A stretch of 34,541 nucleotides of DNA from an uncultured bacterium. GTDB taxonomy: Bacteria > Planctomycetota > Phycisphaerae > Phycisphaerales > SM1A02. The stretch spans positions 1 through 34,541 of the forward strand of contig CAJCCX010000082.1 in NCBI GenBank assembly GCA_903961015.1, in the 5' to 3' direction. Below are positions 17,464 to 25,402 of this stretch, one piece after another; position 1 is the stretch's first letter; the number at the start of each line of letters is the position of its first letter. Position numbers and translations under genes: made by a program. Under the pieces are notes generated by a model. It worked only from the letters and a program-made list of their open reading frames with translations, made no database searches and was not told where the DNA came from.

Positions 17464-18492
17464 TTAGCGGTTTGTGAACTGGACTTGTCGAAAGAGTTCG
17501 GCGCATGCTCCGCGAACACCGAGGGTGACTCCACTTCGAATCCATGCGGACGAATCATCGCGAACAGAGTCGAGTGATGCCCAGACTGCAATTCGACTGA
17601 GAGTGCCGCTTGCGCAACCAGCCTTTCCTGCGCCGGTCCAGAACCCATCATCTGCATTGCCCAAAGCAACGCGCTCTCCGCGTCGTGGGTATTCATCCCA
17701 TCGTTCGACTGGTGTTCCTAGAAGTGCCTGAGAGAAAATCCATTTGGCAGACTTCGGCCCAAAGACCACAATAATGTTTTCTCCACCAGCAAGAAATTGA
17801 TCGCGCGCTTTGCGTAGAAGTCGGCGCACGCGATCGACTGCAAGTCGATGATCATCGGTGATACCACGAGTCAATGAGACACCACCTGTATCACGCGGTG
17901 ACCGCACTCGACACCTTCCGCGAATTTCACCGCTTCGACTTCGCACCACGCATTCATCTCCAACTGACGCACGGCCGAGGAAACTTCTCATCGCTTCTGC
18001 AGTTGTTCGCAGTGCGCTTGAACTCAATCCATTTTTCCACTCGACTTCAATCAACAGTCGGCGATCGACATTTTCAAGAGATCGAATCGCAGATGGAATA
18101 CGCGGCGATCGAGGTTGAGTCAGATCATCGTCTGCGTCCATGCACTTCACGTGCAAGTGCAAAACGAGCGATCCTCGGACTGCGACAAGATCGCAGGATC
18201 GACCTGCTTGCGTGGGGATTTCGCTGCGCACGCTGAAGCCCGCAGCGCTGAGTCGCTTTGCAAGCAACACTTCCCGAAGGAGTGATGTGTGCAGTCTCGA
18301 ATTGGGTATCGATCGAGTCAATCGCTTGGACATTTGCCCCATTCCTGCAGCGGCGGGGGACTTGAGCCAACTTTGGGCATGATTTGAAAGCCTGTTGATT
18401 CGCAGATTCATAAGTTTTTTGTCGGAATCGAGTGTATTCGCTCCACGATGTTTCGCTTGCAACAAATTTCCAAGCTTGCGAAAGTCGCCCAT
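17464..18492 (-). CDS. unrecognised protein, possible PD-(D/E)xK-like fold
   Basis: A 342-residue protein I cannot assign. Residues about 70-120 read as helix (LLREVLLAKRLSAAGF) then strand-turn-strand with CDLVAV and LVLHLHVKCMD, which resembles the D...(E/H)xK active-site layout of restriction-endonuclease-like folds. The C-terminal half has VVFGPKSAKWIF and is less distinctive. There is no signal peptide or membrane segment, and Arg and Ser content is high. The ATG at 18492 is the longest reading; ATGs at 18411 and 18342 would trim the N-terminus. Reading frame quality and codon use match neighbours. It ends 5 nt from hflX (convergent) and is divergent from the MshEN gene. Confidence 0.6.
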   Translation of the reverse strand: MGDFRKLGNLLQAKHRGANTLDSDKKLMNLRINRLSNHAQSWLKSPAAAGMGQMSKRLTRSIPNSRLHTSLLREVLLAKRLSAAGFSVRSEIPTQAGRSCDLVAVRGSLVLHLHVKCMDADDDLTQPRSPRIPSAIRSLENVDRRLLIEVEWKNGLSSSALRTTAEAMRSFLGRASVGDECVVRSRSGEIRGRCRVRSPRDTGGVSLTRGITDDHRLAVDRVRRLLRKARDQFLAGGENIIVVFGPKSAKWIFSQALLGTPVERWDEYPRRGERVALGNADDGFWTGAGKAGCASGTLSRIAVWASLDSVRDDSSAWIRSGVTLGVRGACAELFRQVQFTNR

Positions 18493-18532
18493 TGACTCAT
18501 CCGATGAGCCTTATGAGAAAGAGACCCAAACT

Positions 18533-19045
18533 ATGGCACACATTAATTTTCATCCCCGCATTCCACGACTTGGAGAACTTCTTGTTGCACAAGGATTGCT
18601 GAGACAAAGCGAAGTCGATGCGGTCTTGGCGCGCCAAGCCGAGATCGGTCGCCCATTCGGACTTCTGTGCGAAGAAATGTTTGGCATCGATCCAGAATTC
18701 ATCGAAGCAGCGTGGGTCGATCAATATCGCGCGCTCTCAGCATCATTCGATGCAGATTTCACTTGTGTGAATCCCGCAGCAACTGCACTCGTGACTGCTC
18801 GACAAGCGTGGCAATTTCGAATCTTCCCGCTTCGAATTGAAAATGCAACATTGATTGCCGCGACAACGCCAGGCCATTTAGCACGCGCTTCGAGATTTTG
18901 TAGCGGAGTATTGGCTTTGCCAGCGCTCTTCGTTGTCGTTGATACATACGAACTTTCCAGCGCATTGGAAACGCATTATCCAATTGATGGAATGGGAGTG
19001 GAGACCGTTCGGTCGATCCACAAGCGATACGGAAAAACTGCGTAG
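18533..19045 (+). CDS. stand-alone MshEN (GspE N-terminal) domain protein
   Basis: A 170-residue cytoplasmic protein matching the N-terminal domain of type II secretion / type IV pilus ATPases. RLGELLVAQGLL through VLARQ fits the first MshEN motif (RLGxxLVxxGxL...LxxQ). RPFGLLCEEMFGI through WVDQ is a looser second copy, followed by the alpha-beta part (FPLRIENATLIAATT). No ATPase domain follows. MshEN domains of this type bind cyclic di-GMP in some proteins, so it may be a c-di-GMP responsive adaptor; that is inference. The ATG at 18533 is preferred over upstream in-frame codons that overlap the divergent gene. The C-terminus has a basic tail. Confidence 0.8.
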   Translation: MAHINFHPRIPRLGELLVAQGLLRQSEVDAVLARQAEIGRPFGLLCEEMFGIDPEFIEAAWVDQYRALSASFDADFTCVNPAATALVTARQAWQFRIFPLRIENATLIAATTPGHLARASRFCSGVLALPALFVVVDTYELSSALETHYPIDGMGVETVRSIHKRYGKTA

Positions 19046-19060
19046 GCAGACAATCCAAAA

Positions 19061-19150
19061 CCAATGGCAACACCCGGACCAATGGCAACACCCGGACCAA
19101 TGGCAACACCCGGACCAATGGCAACACCCGGACCAATGGCAACACCCGGA
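19061..19150. repeat. five 18-bp tandem copies of the tRNA-Phe 3' end
   Basis: CCAATGGCAACACCCGGA occurs five times without variation at 19061, 19079, 19097, 19115 and 19133. On the minus strand each unit is the last 14 nt of tRNA-Phe (T-stem 3' strand, acceptor 3' strand, discriminator) plus TTGG. Only the copy at 19133-19150 is part of the tRNA. There are no spacers, so it is not a CRISPR array. Confidence 0.95.
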
Positions 19151-19209
19151 CTTGAACCGGGGACACCCGCATTTTCAATGCGGTGCTCTACCAACTGAGC
19201 TATGTTGCC
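19137..19209 (-). tRNA. tRNA-Phe(GAA)
   Basis: A 73-nt cloverleaf. The acceptor GGCAACA pairs with TGTTGCC; the D arm is GCTC-AGTTGGTA-GAGC; the anticodon stem CCGCA/TGCGG frames TTGAAAA with anticodon GAA; the T arm is CCCGG-TTCAAGT-CCGGG; discriminator A. CCA is not encoded. Its 5' end overlaps the stop codon of the upstream gene by 10 nt, and its 3' end is amplified downstream. Confidence 0.97.
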
Positions 19210-19778
19210 TGCGGCAGCCGTTCGAAAACGGAAGCGTCACATCCGAGAGTACGCAATTGGGGCATGGTGTCAAGAATGGCATCAATGCTCGAGCCCAAAG
19301 GCAGTGCTTCGATCTGAGTCAGAATCTGCGAGAGCAACCACCGCGTGAGCATCTGGCCACCGCGGTAATTCTGCATTCGTAGTCCGTTTGCGCATTGGGA
19401 GTTTGCTGCGCGGGAATTGGTTCGTAAAACCCGCCAGAAACGCTCGACCAAGAGACTTGCTTGTTCTGGGCTGAGTCGCAATTCGGCTGCTTCGCGCAGT
19501 CTCCATGTATTTGCAAATTGCACATGATGCCATGCTTGCTGTTCCCCTCGAATGCATGCGCATGCAATCACGACATCTTCAACCCATTGATCTGGTTGAA
19601 AATCTCTCTTGCAAACATCCCAATTTACTTGAGAGATCACGCATTCCACACCGACATTCCAGCGCGAGTGCGAAATAGAACTTGCAAAATATGCACGACG
19701 AAGAGAGTTCGTTCGATCAACAACGGTGATCGTCTTGTGCTTCTTCAGCTTTGCAGATGGAAATGCAAGTGTGTTCAT
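19200..19778 (-). CDS. sigma-region-2-like protein ending inside tRNA-Phe
   Basis: A 192-residue protein. The middle reads like a degenerate ECF/sigma-70 region 2: a start such as VIACACIRGEQQAWHH, then LLVERFWRVL, then YRGGQMLTRWLLSQIL, which resembles the usual YRG-SLxxWL element of region 2.4. No region 4 follows, so it cannot be a complete sigma factor. The first 50 residues are basic and unfamiliar. Alternatives are a domain-only relative or a chance resemblance. The last codons and TAG stop lie in the tRNA-Phe 5' end (10-nt overlap). It follows the nitrilase gene by 100 nt (19779-19878, nothing recognised) on the same strand. Confidence 0.6.
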   Translation of the reverse strand: MNTLAFPSAKLKKHKTITVVDRTNSLRRAYFASSISHSRWNVGVECVISQVNWDVCKRDFQPDQWVEDVVIACACIRGEQQAWHHVQFANTWRLREAAELRLSPEQASLLVERFWRVLRTNSRAANSQCANGLRMQNYRGGQMLTRWLLSQILTQIEALPLGSSIDAILDTMPQLRTLGCDASVFERLPQAT

Positions 19779-19878
19779 TACTATGATTCAATTTGTTTGA
19801 GACCCACAATAAATCTTTCTCGACCGACCTTTAAAACATGGAGGAAGTTTACGAAGTCTTGAGCACCCGTCAATATGA

Positions 19879-20661
19879 TCAGACGAAATTTGACGAGCCA
19901 AGAAATTTTCTTTGGATGTCCGATATGACTTTGAATTTTGCGCGAAAAGTTCGCAGTTCATCCACATCGATCTCGTGACTGATAAAACTGGGATCGCTTG
20001 CACAAAGTGCCTTGGTTTCCCCAAGAAAGTCGACGATTGTTGATCCGCCCGAATATTGTGTAGACGGTTCGTGGCCTGTTCGATTGGCAGCGATAACCCA
20101 CGATTGATTTTCAATTGCACGAGACGCAAGCATTGCGTGCATTTGTCGCAATCGCAACGCGGGCCAGCACGCACTCAAAGTAAAAATTTCTGCGCCGCAA
20201 AGAAGTGCGTGGCGCCATAACTCGGGGAACCGCAAGTCGTAACAGATCATTGGTGCAATTTTCACGCCGCCACAATCAAAGACAACAGGACCAGAGCCAG
20301 GGGAGTAGGAACGGTCCTCGCCTCCTGGAGTAAATAAAAAACATTTTCGATATTGGCCAACTTCGGATCCATCTGGCGAAAAAATTGTTGCAGTATTGGC
20401 GATGCCGCCATCGGGTTGCCGTCGAGCGAGTCCACATTGCAGCCATATTTTGTGCGATTTCGCAACGCCCGCGCCCCACTCTGCAGAATCTGATGTCGCT
20501 GCGAGATTGCTGCGCATCGTAAACCCCGTTTCGCAAAGTTCTGGAAGAACAACGAAATCTCCCGCTTGCGGCAAGCATTCTTGCAACGCGCACGTGATTT
20601 CAGCCCGATTTGGGAGAGGTTGTTCCCAAATCGGGTTCGTTTGAATCGCATGAAAACGCAT
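19879..20661 (-). CDS. nitrilase-superfamily amidase (omega-amidase like)
   Basis: A carbon-nitrogen hydrolase with the full catalytic set: Glu in VVLPELCETG (E41), Lys in YRKCFLF (K106) and Cys in MICYDLRFPELW (C140). The 260-residue length and the RFPELW motif fit the omega-amidase / YafV / Nit2-like branch, which hydrolyses 2-oxoglutaramate-type amides and repairs deaminated metabolites. It is cytoplasmic. A TTG at 20676 is also in frame, but the ATG at 20661 gives the typical start MRFHAIQTN. The start is only 16 nt from the tRNA-His 3' end, so the mRNA is probably cut from a tRNA-His co-transcript. The sigma-like gene follows. Confidence 0.9.
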   Translation of the reverse strand: MRFHAIQTNPIWEQPLPNRAEITCALQECLPQAGDFVVLPELCETGFTMRSNLAATSDSAEWGAGVAKSHKIWLQCGLARRQPDGGIANTATIFSPDGSEVGQYRKCFLFTPGGEDRSYSPGSGPVVFDCGGVKIAPMICYDLRFPELWRHALLCGAEIFTLSACWPALRLRQMHAMLASRAIENQSWVIAANRTGHEPSTQYSGGSTIVDFLGETKALCASDPSFISHEIDVDELRTFRAKFKVISDIQRKFLGSSNFV

Positions 20662-20677
20662 ATTGAAACTCGACAAG

Positions 20678-20751
20678 GGCGGCCGACGGGATTTGAACCC
20701 GCGACATCCAGGATCACAACCCGGCGCTCTACCAACTGAGCTACGGTCGCC
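20678..20751 (-). tRNA. tRNA-His(GTG)
   Basis: The cloverleaf begins with an encoded extra G (-1) and ends with discriminator C73, the tRNA-His identity pair. The anticodon loop TTGTGAT gives anticodon GTG; the stem CCGGG/CCTGG has one G-T pair. The T arm is GCGGG-TTCAAAT-CCCGT. The acceptor GCGACCG against CGGCCGC has one A4-C69 mismatch. CCA is not encoded. Confidence 0.95.
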
Positions 20752-20852
20752 AACTGATGAGGGAAGATAGTAGGAAACTTATGCCGACTCCGCAAAGGAG
20801 AACTTGGCGATCCTGTGCTAATCTATATGGCTCACCCCATAAGGAGTCCAAT

Positions 20853-22448
20853 ATGAGCACTATGACAGCCGTTTCGTCATCACAACGCCACGCATTTGGC
20901 ACCGCCAAAATTCTAAACAATCTTTCTGCAGCGATTCTTGTCGAACACGCACTTGCCCGAGGTGAAGGAACTCTTGCAGCCAACGGTGCGCTCGCATGCG
21001 ATACAGGAGATCGAACGGGGCGCAGTCCAAACGACAAATTCTTGGAAGATTCCGCTGGCATTCACAACAACATCGACTGGGGCAAAGTGAATCAGCCGAT
21101 GTCTCCTGAACATTTCGATGCACTTGAAAAATTAGTTTTGGCAACTCTTGGTCGTCGTGAGCATTTGTACCGATTCGATGGATTTGCCGGCGCAGATCCT
21201 GCATTTCGCCTGAAAGTTTCTGTCTTCACTGAAGAAGCATGGCACAGTCTCTTTGCAAAGACTTTGTTCATCAATGCGGCTGCGACAGATTTGAACAATT
21301 GGAAGCAAGATTGGACGATCATCGATGCGGGAAGTCTGCGACTTGATGATCCAGCGAAGTATGGCGCGAAAGGTCCAGTCTGTATCGCACAGAGTCTTGA
21401 AAAACGAACCGTGTTGATCGTTGGAACGCGATATGCGGGCGAGATCAAGAAGTCGATTTTTTATGCGATGAATTATGACCTGCCTGATATGAAGGTCTTC
21501 CCGATGCATTGTTCGTGCAATGTGGATCGTAAAGATCATTCAAATGTCGCGCTTTTTTTCGGGCTTTCTGGAACTGGAAAGACCACTCTCTCGGCTGATC
21601 CAAATCGAGATCTCGTTGGAGACGACGAACACGGTTGGAGCGAAAAGGGCGTCTTCAATATGGAAGGCGGTTGCTATGCGAAGTGCATCAAGCTTTCGCG
21701 CGAAGGAGAGCCGGAAATTTGGGATGCAATTCGATTTGGAAGCGTGCTTGAAAATACGGTCATTGATCCTACGACTCGTATTCCAGATTATGACAGTTCT
21801 GCAAAGACTGAAAATACGCGCGTCACATATCCCGTGTCGTACATCAAGAATGCTCGAATGCCCAGTGTTGCATCACACCCACGCAATGTGATCTTCTTGA
21901 CGGCTGATGCATTCGGTGTGCTGCCACCAGTTTCGCGACTCACTCCAGAACAGGCGATGTATTACTTCCTGAACGGATACACATCAAAGCTTGCCGGCAC
22001 AGAAGCTGGAGTTACCGAACCAATGCCGAATTTCTCCGCATGCTTCGGCGGCCCATTCATGCCTCGGCCTCCGATGCGATACGCAGAAATGCTTCGCGAC
22101 CGAATCGCAACACACAAATCGGATGTTTGGTTGTTGAATACAGGATGGACTGGCGGTCCATACGGAACTGGATCGAGATTCAAGTTGGCATACACCAGAG
22201 CATTCGTCACGGCAATCTTGGACGGATCGCTTCGTTCTGCGAAATTCGTCACACATCCAATTTTCGGATTGCAGATGCCGACAGCTGTTCTAGGCGTTCC
22301 AACAGAAGTGCTTGATCCTCGCAATACTTGGGCAGATAAAGCTGCGTACGACTTGAAGGCGAAAGACTTGGCGACGCGATTCCGCGCAAACGATGCGAAG
22401 TTCGCAATCACTGACGAGGTTCGTGCTGCTGGCCCAATTACTGCATAG
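20853..22448 (+). CDS. pckA: phosphoenolpyruvate carboxykinase (ATP)
   Basis: Converts oxaloacetate to phosphoenolpyruvate using ATP, the first committed step of gluconeogenesis. The 531-residue chain has the PEPCK-ATP hallmarks: TGRSPNDKF near the N-terminus, the P-loop FFGLSGTGKTTLS (about 234-246), the metal-binding DDEHGW just after, and the adenine-loop region TRVTYPVSYI. The ATG at 20853 has AAGGAG at 20841-20846, 6 nt away. An earlier in-frame start at 20757 would read through the leader and has no ribosome site. It is followed 8 nt later by the threonine dehydratase gene and then nadE, so the three are likely one operon. Confidence 0.97.
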   Translation: MSTMTAVSSSQRHAFGTAKILNNLSAAILVEHALARGEGTLAANGALACDTGDRTGRSPNDKFLEDSAGIHNNIDWGKVNQPMSPEHFDALEKLVLATLGRREHLYRFDGFAGADPAFRLKVSVFTEEAWHSLFAKTLFINAAATDLNNWKQDWTIIDAGSLRLDDPAKYGAKGPVCIAQSLEKRTVLIVGTRYAGEIKKSIFYAMNYDLPDMKVFPMHCSCNVDRKDHSNVALFFGLSGTGKTTLSADPNRDLVGDDEHGWSEKGVFNMEGGCYAKCIKLSREGEPEIWDAIRFGSVLENTVIDPTTRIPDYDSSAKTENTRVTYPVSYIKNARMPSVASHPRNVIFLTADAFGVLPPVSRLTPEQAMYYFLNGYTSKLAGTEAGVTEPMPNFSACFGGPFMPRPPMRYAEMLRDRIATHKSDVWLLNTGWTGGPYGTGSRFKLAYTRAFVTAILDGSLRSAKFVTHPIFGLQMPTAVLGVPTEVLDPRNTWADKAAYDLKAKDLATRFRANDAKFAITDEVRAAGPITA

Positions 22449-22456
22449 GAGATCAC

Positions 22457-23713
22457 ATGTCCGCCATCATGACTGCGACCCCAACATTCGATCAAGTTGT
22501 TGAAGCTGCGCGTCGGATCGAGGGCGGAATTATTCGAACTCCATGCGTGAGAAGTGCTGCGCTTTCTGAGTTGTGTGCTGCAAATGTGTGGTGCAAATTG
22601 GATTATCAACAGTCCACTGGTTCCTTCAAAGAACGCGGCGGGCGAAATGCGTTGATGCAATTGGATACAGCGACACGTGCCAAGGGAGTCATCGCCGCAA
22701 GCGCTGGCAATCATGCACTCGCGCTTGCGTATCACGGCCGCGCGCTTGGAATTGCAGTCACAGTCGTTATGCCACGATTCGCACCGCTTGTGAAACAAGT
22801 TCGATGCCGCGAATTTGGTGCGAATGTGTTGGTGCATGGCGAAAACATCGCCGATGCGCGGCAACGCGCCGATGAACTTGTTGCCACAGAAGGGTTGGCT
22901 TATATCAATGGATTCAATGATCCTCACATCATCACTGGTGCAGGAACGTGCGGACTGGAAATCTTTGAGCAGTGCCCCGACCCGGATGCGATTGTTGTTC
23001 CCGTTGGTGGAGGTGGATTGATCGCAGGCATCAGCCTCGTCGCCAAGACTTTGCGCCCCGCAACCAAAGTGATCGGCGTGGAATCGTTGCGATGTCCAAG
23101 CATGTCCGCAGCCTTGGCAGCAGGTCATCCTGTGCGAGTGACATCCGAATCTTCTCTCGCCGATGGTTTGGCGGTTCCAGAAGTTGGACCGCTCGCATTT
23201 GAAGTGGCACGAAGCAGAATCGAACAAGTTGTGACTGTTTCTGAGGAAGCAATTACGCGCGCAATTTTGCGCATTGCCGAATTGGAAAAAGGAGTGGTCG
23301 AAGGCGCAGGCGCCACTCCGCTTGCGGCACTTCTGGAAGGGAAATTGCCTCAACTCGCTGGCAAAAAAGTTGTGCTTGTTCTCTGCGGAGGAAACATCGA
23401 TCCAACGACTCTGTCGAGAGTCATCGAACACGGTTTGATGCTTGATGGACGTCTCGTGCAATTCCTTGCAGTGATTCGTGATCGACCAGGTGGCTTAGCA
23501 GATCTCGCAACTGCAATCGCTTCGACTGGCGCAAGTATCAAGCAAGTTTCTCATGAACGTGCGTTTGGCGAAGCAGACGTCTCGAAGGTTCAAGTGCTTT
23601 GTCAGATTGAAGTGCGGGGTCCGGATCATTGTGAAGAAGTCTTTCACGCTTTGCGAGCCAGCGACATCGAAGTTGTCGCTCGTGGTGGCCTGCGAAATAT
23701 TGCAGCGATTTAA
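22457..23713 (+). CDS. ilvA: threonine dehydratase (ammonia-lyase), ACT-domain form
   Basis: A PLP enzyme that deaminates threonine to 2-oxobutyrate, feeding isoleucine synthesis. The PLP Lys lies in STGSFKERGG (K58), SAGNHALALAY follows, and the phosphate-binding loop is PVGGGGLIAG (about 181-190). A single C-terminal ACT-like domain (about 335-418: LAVIRDRPGGLADLA) could bind an amino-acid effector. The 418-residue length and single ACT domain match the short form, so it may be biosynthetic or catabolic (tdcB-like). AGGAG precedes the ATG by 6 nt, right at the pckA stop. Its stop codon directly abuts the nadE ATG. Confidence 0.93.
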   Translation: MSAIMTATPTFDQVVEAARRIEGGIIRTPCVRSAALSELCAANVWCKLDYQQSTGSFKERGGRNALMQLDTATRAKGVIAASAGNHALALAYHGRALGIAVTVVMPRFAPLVKQVRCREFGANVLVHGENIADARQRADELVATEGLAYINGFNDPHIITGAGTCGLEIFEQCPDPDAIVVPVGGGGLIAGISLVAKTLRPATKVIGVESLRCPSMSAALAAGHPVRVTSESSLADGLAVPEVGPLAFEVARSRIEQVVTVSEEAITRAILRIAELEKGVVEGAGATPLAALLEGKLPQLAGKKVVLVLCGGNIDPTTLSRVIEHGLMLDGRLVQFLAVIRDRPGGLADLATAIASTGASIKQVSHERAFGEADVSKVQVLCQIEVRGPDHCEEVFHALRASDIEVVARGGLRNIAAI

Positions 23714-25402
23714 ATGCTTATGCGCATCGCGCTCATTCAAATGGATTCGGTTGTCGGAGATCTGGCGCAGAATGCCAAGACGATTCTGCTGCACGCTATT
23801 GACGCGACAAAAAACGGTGCGCATATCGCTCTCACTCCAGAATTGTCGTTGGTTGGATATCCACCGCGTGATCTTCTGCTGCGCAGTGGATTTACACATG
23901 CGAGTGCCGACGCCGCGAATCATCTCGCGAAGCAATTAGCGCAACATGGAGCGGGAGATCTTGCGGTCATTGTCGGCTTGCCGTGGCATATTGACAATCA
24001 ATCGACGGTGATTTTCAATGCGTGCGCTGTGCTGCGTGGCGGGAAGATCGAGCGTATTTATACGAAACGACTTCTGCCACACTATGACGTCTTTGATGAA
24101 GCGAGATATTTCTTGCGGGGATCTGAGCCCATAGTGATCGATGTTGCAGGAGAGAAAGTTGGCATTCTCATCTGCGAGGATTTTTGGCAAGGAGCGGATG
24201 TCGGCGAAAGTGAGGGATATCAAATTGATCCGCTGACACAAACTGTTCGGGCGGGCGCGAAAGTGATTGTCGTTCCAAGCGCATCTCCTTTCTTTCTTGG
24301 CAAACAAAGTCGAAGACTTGATTTGATCGCCCGTGCTGCGGCGAGTCATAAAGTTTCAATCGCAAGCGTGAATGCAGTTGGCGCGAATGACGACTTCGTT
24401 TTTGATGGAGGATCGTGCATTCTTCACCCAGATGGAAGAGGTTCATTCGCCAAAAGATTTAGCGAAGAATCGCTTGTCGTGGATTGCGCAGCAACATCTG
24501 AGCGGCCTACAGACATGCCAAGTGACGAAGAACTCGCACATGCAATGACAAGTGCGATCCGTGGATATGTTCGCAAGACTGGGCACCACGGCGTGCTTCT
24601 TGGACTTTCTGGTGGAATTGACAGCGCGCTCGTCGCTGCACTTGCGGTTGCCGCACTTGGACCGAAGAATGTGCGAGGCATTTCGATGCCAGGTCCATTC
24701 TCGTCCGAGGAATCTCGCGCTGATGCGATGGATTCTGCAAAGCGACTTGGAATGAATCCTCCGGATGTCTTGTCGATCAACGATGCATATAGGTTGATGG
24801 GTACGAACATCAGTCCTGCTGCAGAAGTCTCTGGAATCACTGACGAAAACCTGCAGAGTCGCCTGCGCGGTTTGACTCTGATGACGCTCTCCAATGCGAC
24901 GGGTGCGTTGGTCCTTTCGACGGGGAATAAGAGTGAATTTGCAGTTGGATATGCCACACTTTATGGCGATATGTGCGGTGGGATGGCTCCGCTTGGTGAC
25001 CTCTTAAAGACGCAAGTTTTTTCGGTCGCACGCTGGCTCAATGCAAATCCAAGTGCGCTTGGGTTTGCATCGCAACCGATACCACAATCGAGTTTAACGA
25101 AGCCGCCCTCTGCGGAACTTCGCCCAAATCAAACTGATCAAGATTCGCTGCCAGAATATTCCGTGCTCGACCAAATTGTTTCAGGCTGGGTCGACGATGA
25201 AAAATCCGCTGAAGAGATTTCGCAAACGACGGGTTTGGATCGAGCGTTGGTTGCTCGTTGGACAGCAGCAATCGATCGCGCTCAATACAAGCGCAATCAA
25301 GCTCCGATCATTCCCAAACTCAGCGCAAGAGCTTTCGGGCCGGGACGACGGATGCCGCTTGCCATGCGCTATCGCTTGGTCGACGACTCGTCCGTCGTTT
25401 GA
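23714..25402 (+). CDS. nadE: glutamine-dependent NAD+ synthetase
   Basis: Makes NAD from deamido-NAD with ammonia released from glutamine. The N-terminal glutaminase domain is a nitrilase fold with Glu in TPELSLVGYPPRDL (E43), Lys in YTKRLLPHYD (K118) and Cys in LICEDFW (C154). The C-terminal synthetase domain has the PP-loop LGLSGGIDSAL (about 297-307) and STGNKSEFAVGY. The 562-residue length is normal for the two-domain form. The ATG at 23714 begins on the base after the ilvA stop; an ATG two codons later is an alternative. The last 83 nt overlap the metallophosphatase gene on the other strand. Confidence 0.96.
   Translation: MLMRIALIQMDSVVGDLAQNAKTILLHAIDATKNGAHIALTPELSLVGYPPRDLLLRSGFTHASADAANHLAKQLAQHGAGDLAVIVGLPWHIDNQSTVIFNACAVLRGGKIERIYTKRLLPHYDVFDEARYFLRGSEPIVIDVAGEKVGILICEDFWQGADVGESEGYQIDPLTQTVRAGAKVIVVPSASPFFLGKQSRRLDLIARAAASHKVSIASVNAVGANDDFVFDGGSCILHPDGRGSFAKRFSEESLVVDCAATSERPTDMPSDEELAHAMTSAIRGYVRKTGHHGVLLGLSGGIDSALVAALAVAALGPKNVRGISMPGPFSSEESRADAMDSAKRLGMNPPDVLSINDAYRLMGTNISPAAEVSGITDENLQSRLRGLTLMTLSNATGALVLSTGNKSEFAVGYATLYGDMCGGMAPLGDLLKTQVFSVARWLNANPSALGFASQPIPQSSLTKPPSAELRPNQTDQDSLPEYSVLDQIVSGWVDDEKSAEEISQTTGLDRALVARWTAAIDRAQYKRNQAPIIPKLSARAFGPGRRMPLAMRYRLVDDSSVV

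Noticed and set aside
19061-19150. CRISPR array
   Set aside because: The 18-bp units are directly adjacent with no spacers and match the tRNA end; no cas genes.
21962-23461. 499-residue open frame on the minus strand
   Set aside because: It lies antisense to pckA and ilvA, both clearly conserved; its translation is Cys/Ser/Arg-rich without any domain. A shadow of codon bias.
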